This document shows, piece by piece, positions 29,305 through 40,534 of a stretch of 64,000 nucleotides of DNA. The stretch comes from Cranoglanis bouderius (lineage: Eukaryota > Chordata > Actinopteri > Siluriformes > Cranoglanididae): contig CM042546.1 in assembly GCA_023630585.1 (NCBI GenBank), positions 22,506,310-22,570,309 of the forward strand, written 5' to 3'. Below the pieces are notes generated by a model. The model did no database searches. It saw only the letters and a list, made by a program, of their open reading frames with translations, and had not been told where the DNA came from. Position numbers and translations under genes: made by a program. Within the stretch, counting starts at the first letter, position 1, and each line of letters begins with the position of its first letter.

Positions 29305-30264
29305 GCACCCCCAGAGCTCCAGCTGGAGATCCAGCAGATGGTCTCCTCAGCGGAGCTCCAACCGGAGGTCAACCTGGCGACCTCCAGCCCTGAGATCCAG
29401 CCGGAGATCCAGCAGATGGTCTCCTCAACGGAGCTCCAACCGGAGGTCAACCTGGCAACCTCCAGCCCCGAGCTCCAGCCGGACAACCAGCAGATGGTCT
29501 CCTCAGGGGAGCTCCGACCAGGGGTCAATGTGGCGACCTCCGCTCCAGCCCTGTTCCAGACGGAGGTCCACGAGGAGACCTCCACTCAAGCCACGTTCAT
29601 GCCGGAGGTCCACGGGATGACCTCCTCCCAAGCCACGTTCCTGCCGGAGGTCCACGAGGAGACCTCTGCTCAAGCCACGCTCCTGCCGGACGTCCACAGG
29701 ATGACCTCCGCTCAAGTCACGTTCCTGCTGGAGGTCCACGGGATGACCTCCTCTCAAGCCATGTCCATGCCGGAGGTCCATGGGATGACCTCCTCTCCAG
29801 AGCCATGTCCATGTCCAAGTCCATGTCCTAGCTCATGCCCAAGTCCATGCCCTAGCTCATGCCCAAGTCCATGCCCAGGTTCATGTCCAAGTCGAAGTCC
29901 ATGTCCATGTCCAAGTCCATGCCCAGGTTCATGCCCTAGTCCATGCCCTGGTCCTTGTCCAGGTCCATGTCCCAGTCCAAGCCCCGATTCAAGCCCAAGT
30001 TCAAGCCCAGGGCAATGCCCTGGTTCCAGTCCAAGTTCCAAGCCAAGCTCCAAGCCAAGCTCCAGTCCAGGTTCCAGTTCAGGTTCCAGTCCAAGTTCCA
30101 GCCAGAGGCCAACCAGGCAGCCTCCAAAGCCAAGTACCAAGCCAAGTACCAAGCCAAGTTCCAGTCCAAGTTCTAAGTCAAGCTCCAGTCCAAGTTCCAA
30201 GCCAAGTTCCAAGGCAAGTTCCTGCCAGGGGCCTACCAGACGGCCTCCAAAGCCAAGTTCCTAG
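29305..30264 (+). CDS. Repeat-rich continuation of the Gag-like frame after one TGA
   Basis: In frame with the preceding ORF and open for 319 codons to TAG 30262-30264. It is made of three repeat types: a 78-bp unit (29326, 29404, 29482; QQMVSS-ELQPEVNLATSS), a 42-bp unit (about 29565-29795; PEVHGMTSSQATF) and 12-18-bp units giving PCPSPCPSSCPS then KPSSSPSS (29800-30250). All repeat lengths are multiples of three. Either a tail of the Gag-like protein cut off by a recent TGA, or a readthrough extension; it is a low-complexity, probably disordered segment. Minus-strand ORFs across it are shadows. Confidence 0.55.
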   Translation, partial: APPELQLEIQQMVSSAELQPEVNLATSSPEIQPEIQQMVSSTELQPEVNLATSSPELQPDNQQMVSSGELRPGVNVATSAPALFQTEVHEETSTQATFMPEVHGMTSSQATFLPEVHEETSAQATLLPDVHRMTSAQVTFLLEVHGMTSSQAMSMPEVHGMTSSPEPCPCPSPCPSSCPSPCPSSCPSPCPGSCPSRSPCPCPSPCPGSCPSPCPGPCPGPCPSPSPDSSPSSSPGQCPGSSPSSKPSSKPSSSPGSSSGSSPSSSQRPTRQPPKPSTKPSTKPSSSPSSKSSSSPSSKPSSKASSCQGPTRRPPKPSS

Positions 30265-30569
30265 CCAAGTTCCAGTCCAAGTTCCAGTCCGAGGCCGACC
30301 AGACGGCCCGCCACACTCTGCTCATATCTAAGGCTGAGGAGACGGCCCGCCACGTTCCGCTCACGCCTGTGGCCAACTGGATTGTCCACCATGCTCTGCT
30401 CATGCCTGAGGCCAATGAGACGGCCAACCATGCTCCACTCACGCCTAAGAACTATGGACTATGCCTGCCTCGGGACCTGGGGGGCAGAGATTACTATCCT
30501 GCCCAGGGGCCCAGGTCTGCCAGAGAGGTCAAGACTTCGGGAGAAGCGCCTTTGGGGGGAGGGGGACTC
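30265..30569 (+). other. 3' internal region and polypurine tract of the Gag-like element
   Basis: Further decayed copies of a 42-bp-like repeat (CGGCCCGCCAC) without a long open frame, then the purine run GGGGGGAGGGGGACTC at 30553-30568 against the LTR. Confidence 0.6.
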
Positions 30570-31486
30570 TGTTAGGGTTTCCCCTCGCGCTGCTTGCTGA
30601 GGCGGGCGAGTAGCGCACTTCCACTTTCACATTCACAGATTCTCATTTTGTTTACTTCACTACGTGTTTCTTTATTTTGGTTTATGTCATGTCTCCACCC
30701 CTGTATGTTTATTGGTTCTTTGTTTTGGTTTATGGCATGTCTCCACCCCCGTGTGTTCATTGGTTCTCTGCTTTATGCTTCATTATGAGTTTCAGGTGTT
30801 CTGTGTTTAGTCTCACTCCCATTCATGTATTTAAGCTTTTTTGTTTCTTCGCCTCAACACAAAGTATTAGTACACTCACCTCAACTCCACAGCGATCAAG
30901 CAGATTTATATGGACTGCCCATTCTGGTTTTTTGATTCTTGCTAATGCTTCTCGGACTGTGGATTATAGCTTTGCCCATGTTTTCTAGTTTTGCCATTGT
31001 TATGAGCGTAGCCCATATTTTCTAGTTTTGCCACTGTTAAGAGCGTAGCCCATGTTTTCTAGTTTTGCCATTGCTATGAGCTTTGTCCATGTTTTCTAGT
31101 TTTGCCATTGTTACAAGCGTAGACCATGTTTTCTAGGTTTGCCATTTCTACGAGCGTAGCCCATGTTTTCTAGTTTTGCCATTGTTACGAGCGTAGCCCA
31201 TGTTTTCTAGTTTTGCCATTGTTACGAGCTTAGCCCATGTTTTCTAGTTTTGCCATTGCTACAAGCTTTGCCCATGTTTTCTAGTTTTGCCATTGCTACG
31301 AGCTTTGCCCATATTTTCTAGTTTTGCCATTGTTACAAACTTTGCCCATGTTTTCTAGTTTAGCCCTGTTACTATTATTTTGACTGTCCCATTACTTTTG
31401 CCTGTTCCTTTTATTTTGAACTATACCGATTAAAGTGACTGTTTTCCCCAGCGTTTGCATCCAGCCCCTCCTTCCCTGATCTAACA
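30570..31486 (+). repeat. 3' LTR (917 bp)
   Basis: Starts TGTTAGGG, ends TCTAACA. Same sequence as the 5' LTR but with eleven 37-bp units (starts from 30975 to 31345) instead of five and an extra 50-bp duplication of the GTTTATG-CATGTCTCCACC block at 30680-30760. Confidence 0.87.
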
Positions 31487-31491
31487 GTGCC

Positions 31492-32100
31492 TTTGAGTGT
31501 GCATGGTGGCATGTGCATTTAGGCCCAGCAGCTTGGCTGGAATCAGTTCAGAAGCCTGTTGAATCTTGATTGTGTTATTTGTGTTTTATAGCATTTTTGC
31601 TTGTTTGGTTGTCATATGAGTAAATGTGACTGGTTGTTCTGAGTTTGTTCTTTTTTCTTTGGTAATGACATTGATTAGATGTGATGTCTATTTGTTATGC
31701 AGCATCCTGTCAGACGGCGTATCAGTGGTATATCCTTGATGATTTGATGGTACTCCCGCAATTAAAATCAAAATAGCGGCTATGGAGTGGTTACAATAAC
31801 GGCGAGTATGTGTGTGAGTAACACATACATGGTAAATCCACATGGTATTGTGTAAATAATATGTTAAAAGATGATCATATGAGAAACATTATGATGTGAA
31901 AATAAATAAATCAAGTGAAAAATGACCATGTGATGATCATGCATGAAAACAGTTACTGTAGGTGTGTGTTTACTTACAGTTACACAAACAGAGAAGAGAG
32001 AAAGGGAGAGTGATATGGAGAGAGAGAGAAACAGATATAGACAGAAAGAATTACTAGCAAGGGAAATCACTGCCCTCTGTCTGAAAACATGATAATAATT
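31492..32100. other. No gene seen
   Basis: Unique-looking sequence between the LTR element and the large satellite array. ORFs here are short and have no recognisable content. Confidence 0.5.
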
Positions 32101-32103
32101 TCA

Positions 32104-35100
32104 TAGACAGTAAGACATTAGACTGTAAGACATTAGACAGTAAGACCTTAGATTGTCAGGCTTTAGACTGTAAGACGTTAGACAGTAAGATGTTAGACTG
32201 TAAGACGTTAGATAGTAAGACGTTAGACTGTAAGACATTAGACAGTAAGACGTTAGACATTAAGACATTAGACAGTAAGGCTTTAGACTATAAGATGGTA
32301 GACAGTAAGACGTTAGACAGTAAGGCTTTAGAATGTAAGACGTTATACAGTAAGACATTAGACTGTAAGACGTTAGACATTAAGATGTTAGACAGTAAGG
32401 ATTTAGACTAAGACTTTAGACTGTAAGACGTTAGACAGTAAGACGTTAGACTGTAAGGATTTAGACTATAAGACGTTAGACAGTAAGACGTTAGACAGTA
32501 AGGCTTTAGACAGTAAGACTTTAGACTGTAAGACTTTAGACAGTAAGACGTTAGACAGTAAGACGTTAGACTGTAAGACGTTAGACATTAAGATGTTAGA
32601 CAGTAAGGATTTAGACTATAAGACGTTAGACAGTAAGACGTTAGACAGTAAGGCTTTAGACTGTAAGACGTTAGACAGTAAGACGTTAGACTGTAAGACT
32701 TTAGACTGTAAGATGTTAGACAGTAAGACCTTAGATTGTCAGGCTTTAGACTGTAAGACGTTAGACAGTAAGATGTTAGACTGTAAGACGTTAGACAGTA
32801 AGACGTTAGACTGTAAGACATTAGACAGTAAGACGTTAGATATTAAGACATTAGACAGTAAGGCTTTAGACTATAAGACGTTAGACAGTAAGGCGTTAGA
32901 CAGTAAGGCTTTAGAATGTAAGACGTTATACAGTAAGATGTTAGACTATAAGACGTTAGACTGTAAGACGTTAGACATTAAGACGTTAGACAGTAAGGAT
33001 TTAGACTGTAAGACTTTAGACTGTAAGACTTTAGACAGTAAGACGTTAGACAGTAAGGCGTTTGACTGTAAGATGTTAGACAGTAAGACGTTAGACAGTA
33101 AGGATTTAGACTATAAGACGTTAGACAGTAAGACGTTAGACAGTAAGGCTTTAGACTGTAAGACTTTAGACTGTAAGACGTTAGACAGCGAGACCTTAGA
33201 TTGTCAGGCTTTAGACTGTAAGACATTAGACAGTAAGACGTTAGACTGTAAGACATTAGACAGTAAGACGTTAGACATTAAGACATTAGACAGTAAGGCT
33301 TTAGACTATAAGACGTTAGACAGTAAGATGTTAGACAGTAAGGCTTTAGACTGTAAGACTTTAGACAGTAAGATGTTAGACAGTAAGGCTTTAGACTATA
33401 AGACGTTAGACAGTAAGATGTTAGACAGTAAGGCTTTAGACTGTAAGACTTTAGACAGTAAGATGTTAGACAGTAAGGCTTTAGACTGTAAGACTTTAGA
33501 CAGTAAGACGTTAGACAGTAAGGCTTTAGACTGTAAGACTTTAGACTGTAAGACTTTAGACAGTAAGACGTTAGACAGTAAGGCTTTAGACTGTAAGACT
33601 TTAGACTGTAAGACGTTAGACAGCGAGACCTTAGATTGTCAGGCTTTAGACTGTAAGACATTAGACAGTAAGACGTTAGACTGTAAGACATTAGACAGTA
33701 AGACGTTAGACATTAAGACATTAGACAGTAAGGCTTTAGACTATAAGACGTTAGACAGTAAGATGTTAGACAGTAAGGCTTTAGACTGTAAGACTTTAGA
33801 CAGTAAGACGTTAGACAGTAAGGCTTTAGACTGTAAGACTTTAGACTGTAAGACTTTAGACTGTAAGATGTTAGACAGTAAGGCTTTAGACTATAAGACA
33901 CTAGACTGTAAGACGTTAGACAGTAAGGCTTTAGACTGTAAAACGTTAGACTGTAAAATGTTAGACATTAATACGTTAGACAGTAAGGATTTAGACTATA
34001 AGACGTTAGACCGTAAGGCTTTAGACTATAAGACGTTAGACAGTAAGATGTTAGACTGTACGACGTTAGACAGTAAGACGTTAGACTGTAAGATGTTAGA
34101 CAGTAAGGCTTTAGACTATATGACGTTAGACAGTAAGACGTTAGACAGTAAGGCTTTAGACTATATGACGTTAGACAGTAAGACGTTAGACAGTAAGGCT
34201 TTAGACTGTAATGATTTAGACTATAAGACGTTAGACAGTAAGACGTTAGACAGTAAGGCTTTAGACTGTAAGATGTTAGACAGTAAGACGTTATACAGTA
34301 AGACGTTAGACAGTAAGGATTTAGACTATAAGACGTTAGACAGTAAGGCTTTAGACTGTAAGACTTTAGACTGTAAGATGTTAGACAGTAATACGTTAGA
34401 CAGTAAGGCTTTAGACTATAAGACGTTAGACAGTAAGACGTTAGACAGTAAGGCTTTAGACTGTAAGACGTTAGACATTAAGACGTTAGACAGTAAGACG
34501 TTATACAGTAAGACGTTAGACTGTAAGACGTTAGACTGTAAGACGTTATACAGTAAGACATTAGACTGTAAAACGTTAGACTGTAAAATGTTAGACATTA
34601 ATACGTTAGACAGTAAGGATTTAGACTATAAGACGTTAGACCGTAAGGCTTTAGACTATAAGACGTTAGACAGTAAGATGTTAGACAGTAAGGCTTTAGA
34701 CTGTAAGACTTTAGACAGTAAGACGTTAGACAGTAAGGCTTTAGACTATAAGACACTAGACTGTAAGACGTTATACAGTAAGACATTAGACTGTAAAACG
34801 TTAGACTGTAAAATGTTAGACATTAATACGTTAGACAGTAAGGATTTAGACTATAAGACGTTAGACCGTAAGGCTTTAGACTATAAGACGTTAGACAGTA
34901 AGATGTTAGACAGTAAGGCTTTAGACTGTAAGACTTTAGACAGTAAGATGTTAGACAGTAAGACGTTGGACAGTAAAACTTTAGACTGTAAGACGTTAGA
35001 CAGTAAGGCTTTAGACTATAAGACACTAGACTGTAAGGCGTTAGACAGTAAGGCTTTAGACTGTAAGACTTTAGACTGTAAGATGTTAGACAGTAAGACG

Positions 35101-36064
35101 TTAGACTGTAAGACTTTAGACTGTAAGATGTTAGACAGTAAGACGTTAGACTATAAGACTTTAGACAGTAAGACGTTAGACAGTAAGGCTTTAAACTGTA
35201 AGACTTTAGACTGTAAGATGTTAGACAGTAAGGCTTTAGACTATAAGACACTAGACTGTAAGGCGTTAGACAGTAAGGCTTTAGACTATAAGACACTAGA
35301 CTGTAAGGCGTTAGACAGTAAGGCTTTAGACTGTAAGACGTTAGACAGTAAGACGTTGGACTGTAAGACGTTAGACAGTAAGGCTTTAGACTATAAGACA
35401 CTAGACTGTAAGGCGTTAGACAGTAAGGCTTTAGACTATAAGACACTAGACTGTAAGGCGTTAGACAGTAAGGCTTTAGACTGTAAGACGTTAGACAGTA
35501 AGATGTTAGACTGTAAGACGTTAGACTGTAAGACTTTAGACTGTAAGATGTTAGACAGTAAGACGTTAGACTATAAGACTTTAGACAGTAAGACGTTAGA
35601 CAGTAAGGCTTTAAACTGTAAGACTTTAGACTGTAAGATGTTAGACAGTAAGACGTTGGACTGTAAGACGTTAGACAGTAAGATGTTAGACTGTAAGACG
35701 TTAGACAGTAAGATGTTAGACTGTAAGATGTTAGACAGTAAGGCTTTAGACTATATGACGTTAGACAGTAAGACGTTAGACAGTAAGGCTTTAGACTATA
35801 TGACGTTAGACAGTAAGACGTTAGACAGTAAGGCTTTTAGACTATATGACGTTAGACAGTAAGACGTTAGACAGTAAGGCTTTAGACTATATGACGTTAG
35901 ACAGTAAGACATTAGACAGTAAGGCTTTAGACAGTAAGACGTTAGACAGTAAGACACTAGACTGTAAGACGTTAGACTGTTAGACGTTAGACAGTAAGGC
36001 TTTAGACTATAAGGCGTTAGACAGTAAGACATTAGACAGTAAGACGTTAGACTGTAAGATGTTA
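32104..36064. repeat. ~4-kb array of a 15-bp minisatellite (about 264 units)
   Basis: Continuous imperfect copies of TTAGACAGTAAGACG, with common variants (TTAGACTGTAAGACG, TTAGACAGTAAGGCT, TTAGACTATAAGACG). Blocks of variants recur: TTAGACAGCGAGACC at 33181 and 33616 (435 bp, 29 units), TTAGACCGTAAGGCT at 34006, 34636 and 34861 (630 and 225 bp, 42 and 15 units), so segments have been duplicated. Two small indels (near 32409 and 35836) break the 15-bp phase. One forward frame (LDSKT repeats, 1089 codons) and two reverse frames are open only because the unit is a multiple of three without stops in those frames. Confidence 0.95.
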
Positions 36065-36690
36065 AGGTTTCAGTGTCACATCGCTGCAGTGGATTAATAG
36101 CATGTCTGATGTTTTCTGAAGCCATGTAGAGGATAAGAGTTGCTGTGTGTTAAAGAGGAGTACTCACACAGACACGCTGCAATCACTTCCTCCATTTCCT
36201 AGTCTTCTCTCCTCCCTCTACACCCACATGCCTCCTGTTCTCCGCCTGTTTACATAAATTTATATGATGCAGAAAGAAATGGTGCAGAAAAAGACAGGAA
36301 AGATAGATGAATAAAGAGGGAGATACAGAGAGAAACCGAGAGAGGAAGAAAAGACGAGCAGAGAAAGCCTTTGTGAGCCACTCAAAGCTTGAGGTTGTCA
36401 TGGTGACTGTGGACCTCTTTTAAAGTGTCAGGCATGGGGAGGGGGAGAGGGGGATAGAAAAGAAAGAGAGAGACAGAGAGAAAGAGCAACTAAAGCAAAT
36501 GTGTGTAAAACAAATAAAAATCATAAACAAAGATACAAAGGAGCTATCTAATCATAAACACAAACAACCACAAAACACTGAAATCAGGCAAAAGTACTGT
36601 GAAGAACTATTAACAAATCATTCATAGGAAAAAACAACAGCACTGCAATCAGACTTTATGAGAACTTGAAGAGTCTGTTAATTTAAATCA
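36065..36690. other. No gene seen
   Basis: Flank of the 15-bp array, purine-rich at 36430-36490. No supported coding. Confidence 0.5.
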
Positions 36691-36699
36691 GACCTGGAA

Positions 36700-37095
36700 C
36701 AATCTAAACACAAAACAAAATCCGGTTACCAAAGAAAAGGCACGGTCAAGGTTAACATCAGGCTTAGGTCAGGCCATGAACAAAAAGAGTAAACTAAGCA
36801 AAGGCAAAACATGCCCTGGACACGGGCAAATAGTCAGAAAATCAGGGCATCAAACACAGACGAATAAGGCTTGGCAAAGTTCAGGTGTATGGGACTGAGT
36901 GTTTACTTCATAAGAATAATTTGGAAACATGAGGGAGACAACCAATGACAGGACATGGGAGAAGAGAAGACATGTGGCAACTTAAACAAACACATGACAA
37001 AACGTAGGAAAGTACCATAATGCTGCGAGCCCCTAAGCGTGCCGAGAGACTTGTGTGCAGTGCTCGGGGCGAGGGGGAAACCCATGACACCAGCC
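36700..37095 (-). repeat. Degraded LTR fragment, reverse orientation
   Basis: On the minus strand, TGTCATGGGTTTCCCCCTCGC near 37091 and the following GC-rich then CATGTCTTCTC... CATTGG blocks parallel the start of the 30570-31486 LTR (TGTTAGGGTTTCCCCTCGC, then CATGTCTCCACC and ATTGGTTC). The 3' end and any target duplication are unclear. Confidence 0.55.
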
Positions 37096-37104
37096 ACATC
37101 CCAT

Positions 37105-37500
37105 TTGGAAAATCTATTCAATCACGTTTAAAAGAAATCTCCCCACACAATCTTACAAAAGATAAAAATAATAACCCAAAATAAACTAGAAAAATTAGAA
37201 ACAATCATACAGAATTATCAGAACCCACTTGAATACTAAATTACACAGGAAGAATTGGCTGAAGCACTCAAGAACCTCAAAGACAGAAAAGCATGTGGCC
37301 CTGACAGCATCAGGACAGAAATGCTAAAATACAGCACTTCTGATCTGCAGAGGGCCTTATTCCACCTGGTTCTCCAAAACTGCTCCACCTGGTTCTTCAA
37401 GCTGCCTGTTTTCCTGACATCTGGAACCGGGGGCTTATATCCCCGATTTATAAGTGTAGAGATAAATTAAACCCCAACAACTACTGTGAGCAGTAATCTG
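37105..37500 (+). pseudogene. LINE reverse transcriptase fragment
   Basis: EELAEALKNLKDRKACGPDSIRTEMLKY is the conserved LINE stretch before the palm (KA-GPD). It continues, with a small duplication and frameshift near 37385-37430, into LISPIYK and NPNNYC-type sequence. Only about 400 bp remain; the preceding LTR fragment may have broken it. Confidence 0.78.
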
Positions 37501-37504
37501 GGGA

Positions 37505-38030
37505 AGGTTAAATTGAACTGAGATACAGAAAGAGAGATATATACAGAGAGAGTGAGAGATATATAGAGAGAGAGGGAGAGAGGGAGATGGGAACAGAGAG
37601 GGAGACAGAAAGAGACAGAGAGAGAGACAGAAAGTATGAGAGATAGAGAGAGATACAGAGAGAGACACAAAAATGAGAGAGAGAGACAGAAAGAATGAGA
37701 GACAGAGAGAGAGACAGATAGAGAGACAGAAGGAATGACAGGCAGAGAGAAAGATAGAGACAGAGACACAGAGGGACTGAAAGAATGAGAGACACAGAGA
37801 GAGACAGAAAGAATGAGAGACAGAAGGAATGAGAGACAGAGAGAGAGACAGAGAGAGAGAGAGACAGAGAGAGAGACAGAGAGAGGGAGAGACAGATAGA
37901 GACAGAGACCCAGAGGGACAGAATGAATGAGAGACAGAGAGAGAGAGACAGAGAGAGACAGAAAGAATGAGAGACAGAGACAGAAAGAGAAACAGAAGGA
38001 ATAAGAGAGAGAGAGAGAGAGAGAAAGATT
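37505..38030. repeat. (GA)-rich purine tract
   Basis: About 520 bp of GAGAGACAGA-type repeats, almost pure purine with ACA interruptions. Multiple overlapping open frames on the pyrimidine strand are composition artefacts. Confidence 0.93.
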
Positions 38031-38635
38031 TATCGGCGTTGTGGAGGTGACATCAAACAGACAAACTTTTATCAGACTCTTTGAAATTTAAAAACCATTG
38101 CAGAAAGCATGATATGTAGAACATGAAAGAGACGTATAATAAACCCAAGTATAGATTTGAAAACATGTCTTGTTTTGGGAATACATTATTAAGAAAAAAA
38201 CTGCCGTTATGGATGTGACGTATCTGAAGCAGTCACTACTCTGTGTAATTGATGTATAAACTATATGTTCCCCCCCTATAATTCAACCAGAGTAGTTAAA
38301 AACAGTGAAACATGAAAGACGAGTGAATGTTTCTTAAAAGTAGTTTAGTTCCTGTGCTCACAGCTTTTATTTCCATGGTAAGGTTCTCATTTGTGTGGAA
38401 TAGCCTGTTTACTTAAGTACACTTTCTCTGTACTTTTTCCTGCCATGGTTTAGGTTCCCTGAGAAAGCCAAAACAAAGCAGAGACACCATTATTATTTAA
38501 CCTGTTAGGGAATATATTGTTCATGCATGCTACATACACACAAAAAGTTTCAATTCCTGCTCTCCACTCCTAAACACTAACCAGAGTTAAGATCAAACAC
38601 TTTAACAGCTTTATTGTACTTAACTGCACTGATTT
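38031..38635. other. No gene seen
   Basis: AT-rich single-copy-looking sequence. Confidence 0.5.
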
Positions 38636-38639
38636 ACAC

Positions 38640-38780
38640 ATTAGAACTGTGTACTGGTTGGCGCTACATTGTCACTTACTGTGCCCATCGCCCCGTTTTA
38701 GTAGTTACTGTACTGTCTTGTGTTGTGTTGGTTGAAATGACAATAAAAAGCCATTTGACACTTGACTTGACTTGATTTCA
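38640..38780 (+). repeat. LINE-like 3' tail
   Basis: GAAATGACAATAAAAAGCCATTTGACACTTGACTTGACTTGA, split across the end of this stretch, is typical of a truncated LINE 3' end with a TTGAC tandem tail, common in fish genomes. Confidence 0.6.
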
Positions 38781-39542
38781 TTCAGCAAATAATGCTTTCT
38801 GATGTCACCCTGTTCACCCAAAGGACATTTCTCTGGGCCACGCCCGTGTTATGCCAACTCTCACACAACGGGCAGAACACAGCTCGGGATGACGGAGACA
38901 CCAGACCGGTTCTGTGAAGGTGGAAGTACTGCGATTTCTCCACAATGATCTCTTTAATGTAGAAGCTCAGTCACAGCAGGATGGGCTTCAGGAGGGATTT
39001 AGGTCGCTAAATAGACACTACATTACCCATAGTGCCCTAGCGTCTCTCCTGTGAAAGCTGGAACACTCAGTTTCCATTAAATCAAACTGTACATTTAATG
39101 TTCTAGCAGTAAAAAACATTATTATATTTTATTGACAATACTTGCTATACTGCCCATTTTTCAAGTTCGTCTTATGTAGCTAGCATGCATGCATGTGAAA
39201 TTATTAAAAAGAATTAACTGAGTTTTTTTGTTTTTTTTTGACAGAAGGAACAGAGCAGCCAGAGAATGAGCAGAGAATAGACAGGAGTGAGAAGAGAAGC
39301 AGAACAGAGAGAAAGCGTGAAAGCAGAAGCAAAAACAGGGAGAAGGAGCGTGTCTTTAAAAAAGGTGAGTTCTGAAAAAGATACAGGTCCAAACTAAATA
39401 AGACCAGCTCAAAACTCCACGATTCCAACCCCTGACCTGGAAATCAATTGTTTTGTTTTTTTTTGTTTTTTTTTAAATATAGTCTTTAATTTGTGATGCT
39501 GTTTTTGTGTCCTGGTTATGTTCAGTTGTATAGATTATTTGT

Positions 39543-39596
<54 letters not shown>

Positions 39597-39690
39597 CACA
39601 TTTCCCCAGGCCACATCGGACCACTTGACATGTGATCGAGTGCTCATATGACACTGACGAGCCAACAACAACGACTGAGCTGTTCAAAAT
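38781..39690. other. Upstream intergenic region, no gene seen
   Basis: Contains ACTACATTACCCATAGTGCC at 39019-39038, similar to the ZNF143/SBS promoter element, and a (CA)n tract at 39544-39592. No coding exon is supported. Confidence 0.5.
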
Positions 39691-39699
39691 CTGTACATC

Positions 39700-40150
39700 T
39701 TACACCACAGCGCTGCTGAATTCTGCATTCTGATTGGTCAGGTGGTGAGAGATTCATTTTCTGTAACAACAGTTTATATTAATGCTCTTGTTCTAATACT
39801 TTATCGTTTCTATAGCAACAGCTCATTACTATACTCGGATGCTTCACTAATAATAAACAGTTTTTAAAAAATCGTTGATGTGTTGAAGTTTTCTCTAAGG
39901 AGATGTTTATTTGTGTAACATTTATGGAAGGAGTCTCCAGTGTCAGCGCTTTGTGACAGTCAGAGGTAAAGCTGTAAATGTAAGTTTTCCGACATCTTCA
40001 GGACAGAGGAGTTTACACTTTGCAGTTTCCCGATGACATGACAAGCTGTGTTTTTTTGTCTTATTAAGTTGAAGAGAGAGGAAAAAAGAGAGGCTGGTGA
40101 GGGAACGACGGTTTATAGCTGCTACAAGTAAGTGAAATGTGTGCGACGGT
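39700..40150. repeat. Dispersed repeat copy A
   Basis: Shares TTACACCACAGC-GCTG, CTGATTGGTCAG, GGAAGGAGTCTCCAGTGTCAG and the GACAAGCT-TGTTTT to GGCTGGTGAGGGAA blocks with copies at 49196-49580 and (partly) 54705-54815. It is an unnamed interspersed family; ends are not defined. Confidence 0.72.
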
Positions 40151-40534
40151 AATATTGGGCCAAAAATTGTACAGTATAATGCCACTCAATACCAGGATCA
40201 AACTTTGGTACTGGGTGTGGCTTAAAGTGGATTAATATCTTAATGAATTAGTTAATATTGTTCACATTTATGTAATAGGGTCATTGTGGACATTTCATTT
40301 TCAAACAAACTATTTTAAAAAGGAAAGAGGGAACAAAGGGTGACAGATAGATAGACAGATAGATAGATCACTTTATTAATCCCAGAGGGAAGAAGAAAAT
40401 ATCTTAATTATTTAGACATGCTCAAGTTGCTCATTTCAGTTCCAGGAAGTAATAATTTCCGGGATATAAATCTATTAATCAGAAATCCAGTGACAGCTCC
40501 AAACCCCGCTTGCCGGTGAGGCTACAAAATGGGC

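Larger units (their letters stand above)
28006..31486 (+). mobile_element. Complete non-autonomous LTR element encoding a Gag-like/zinc-finger protein
   Basis: Two related LTRs (28006-28682 and 30570-31486) flank a 1.9-kb interior with one Gag-like frame and no protease, reverse transcriptase or integrase. GTGCC occurs just before the first LTR (28001-28005) and just after the second (31487-31491), a 5-bp target duplication. GGGGGGAGGGGGACTC precedes the 3' LTR as polypurine tract. Its enzymes must come from elsewhere; the solo LTRs at 6458 and 8347 are of a related type. The pattern fits a TRIM/LARD-like passenger element. Confidence 0.88.

Noticed and set aside
29503..30212. Minus-strand open frames (LGLELGLELG-type)
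   Set aside because: Shadows of the plus-strand low-complexity repeats, without start context or recognisable domains.
30975..31382. Regular 37-bp repeats resembling a CRISPR array
   Set aside because: Repeats are contiguous without spacers, lie inside an LTR, and the genome is eukaryotic.
32593..35862. 1089-codon open frame of LDSKT/LDCKT repeats
   Set aside because: It is a frame through a 15-bp tandem array; two reverse frames are equally open, no unique sequence flanks it inside the frame, and indels break it at both sides. Treated as a minisatellite, not a gene.
32104..36064. Telomere-like TTAG words
   Set aside because: The unit is TTAGACAGTAAGACG, 15 bp, with no TTAGGG runs, so it is not interstitial telomeric DNA.
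36183..36401. Minus-strand 72-codon frame
   Set aside because: No recognisable domain, purine-biased sequence, and no splice or start context.
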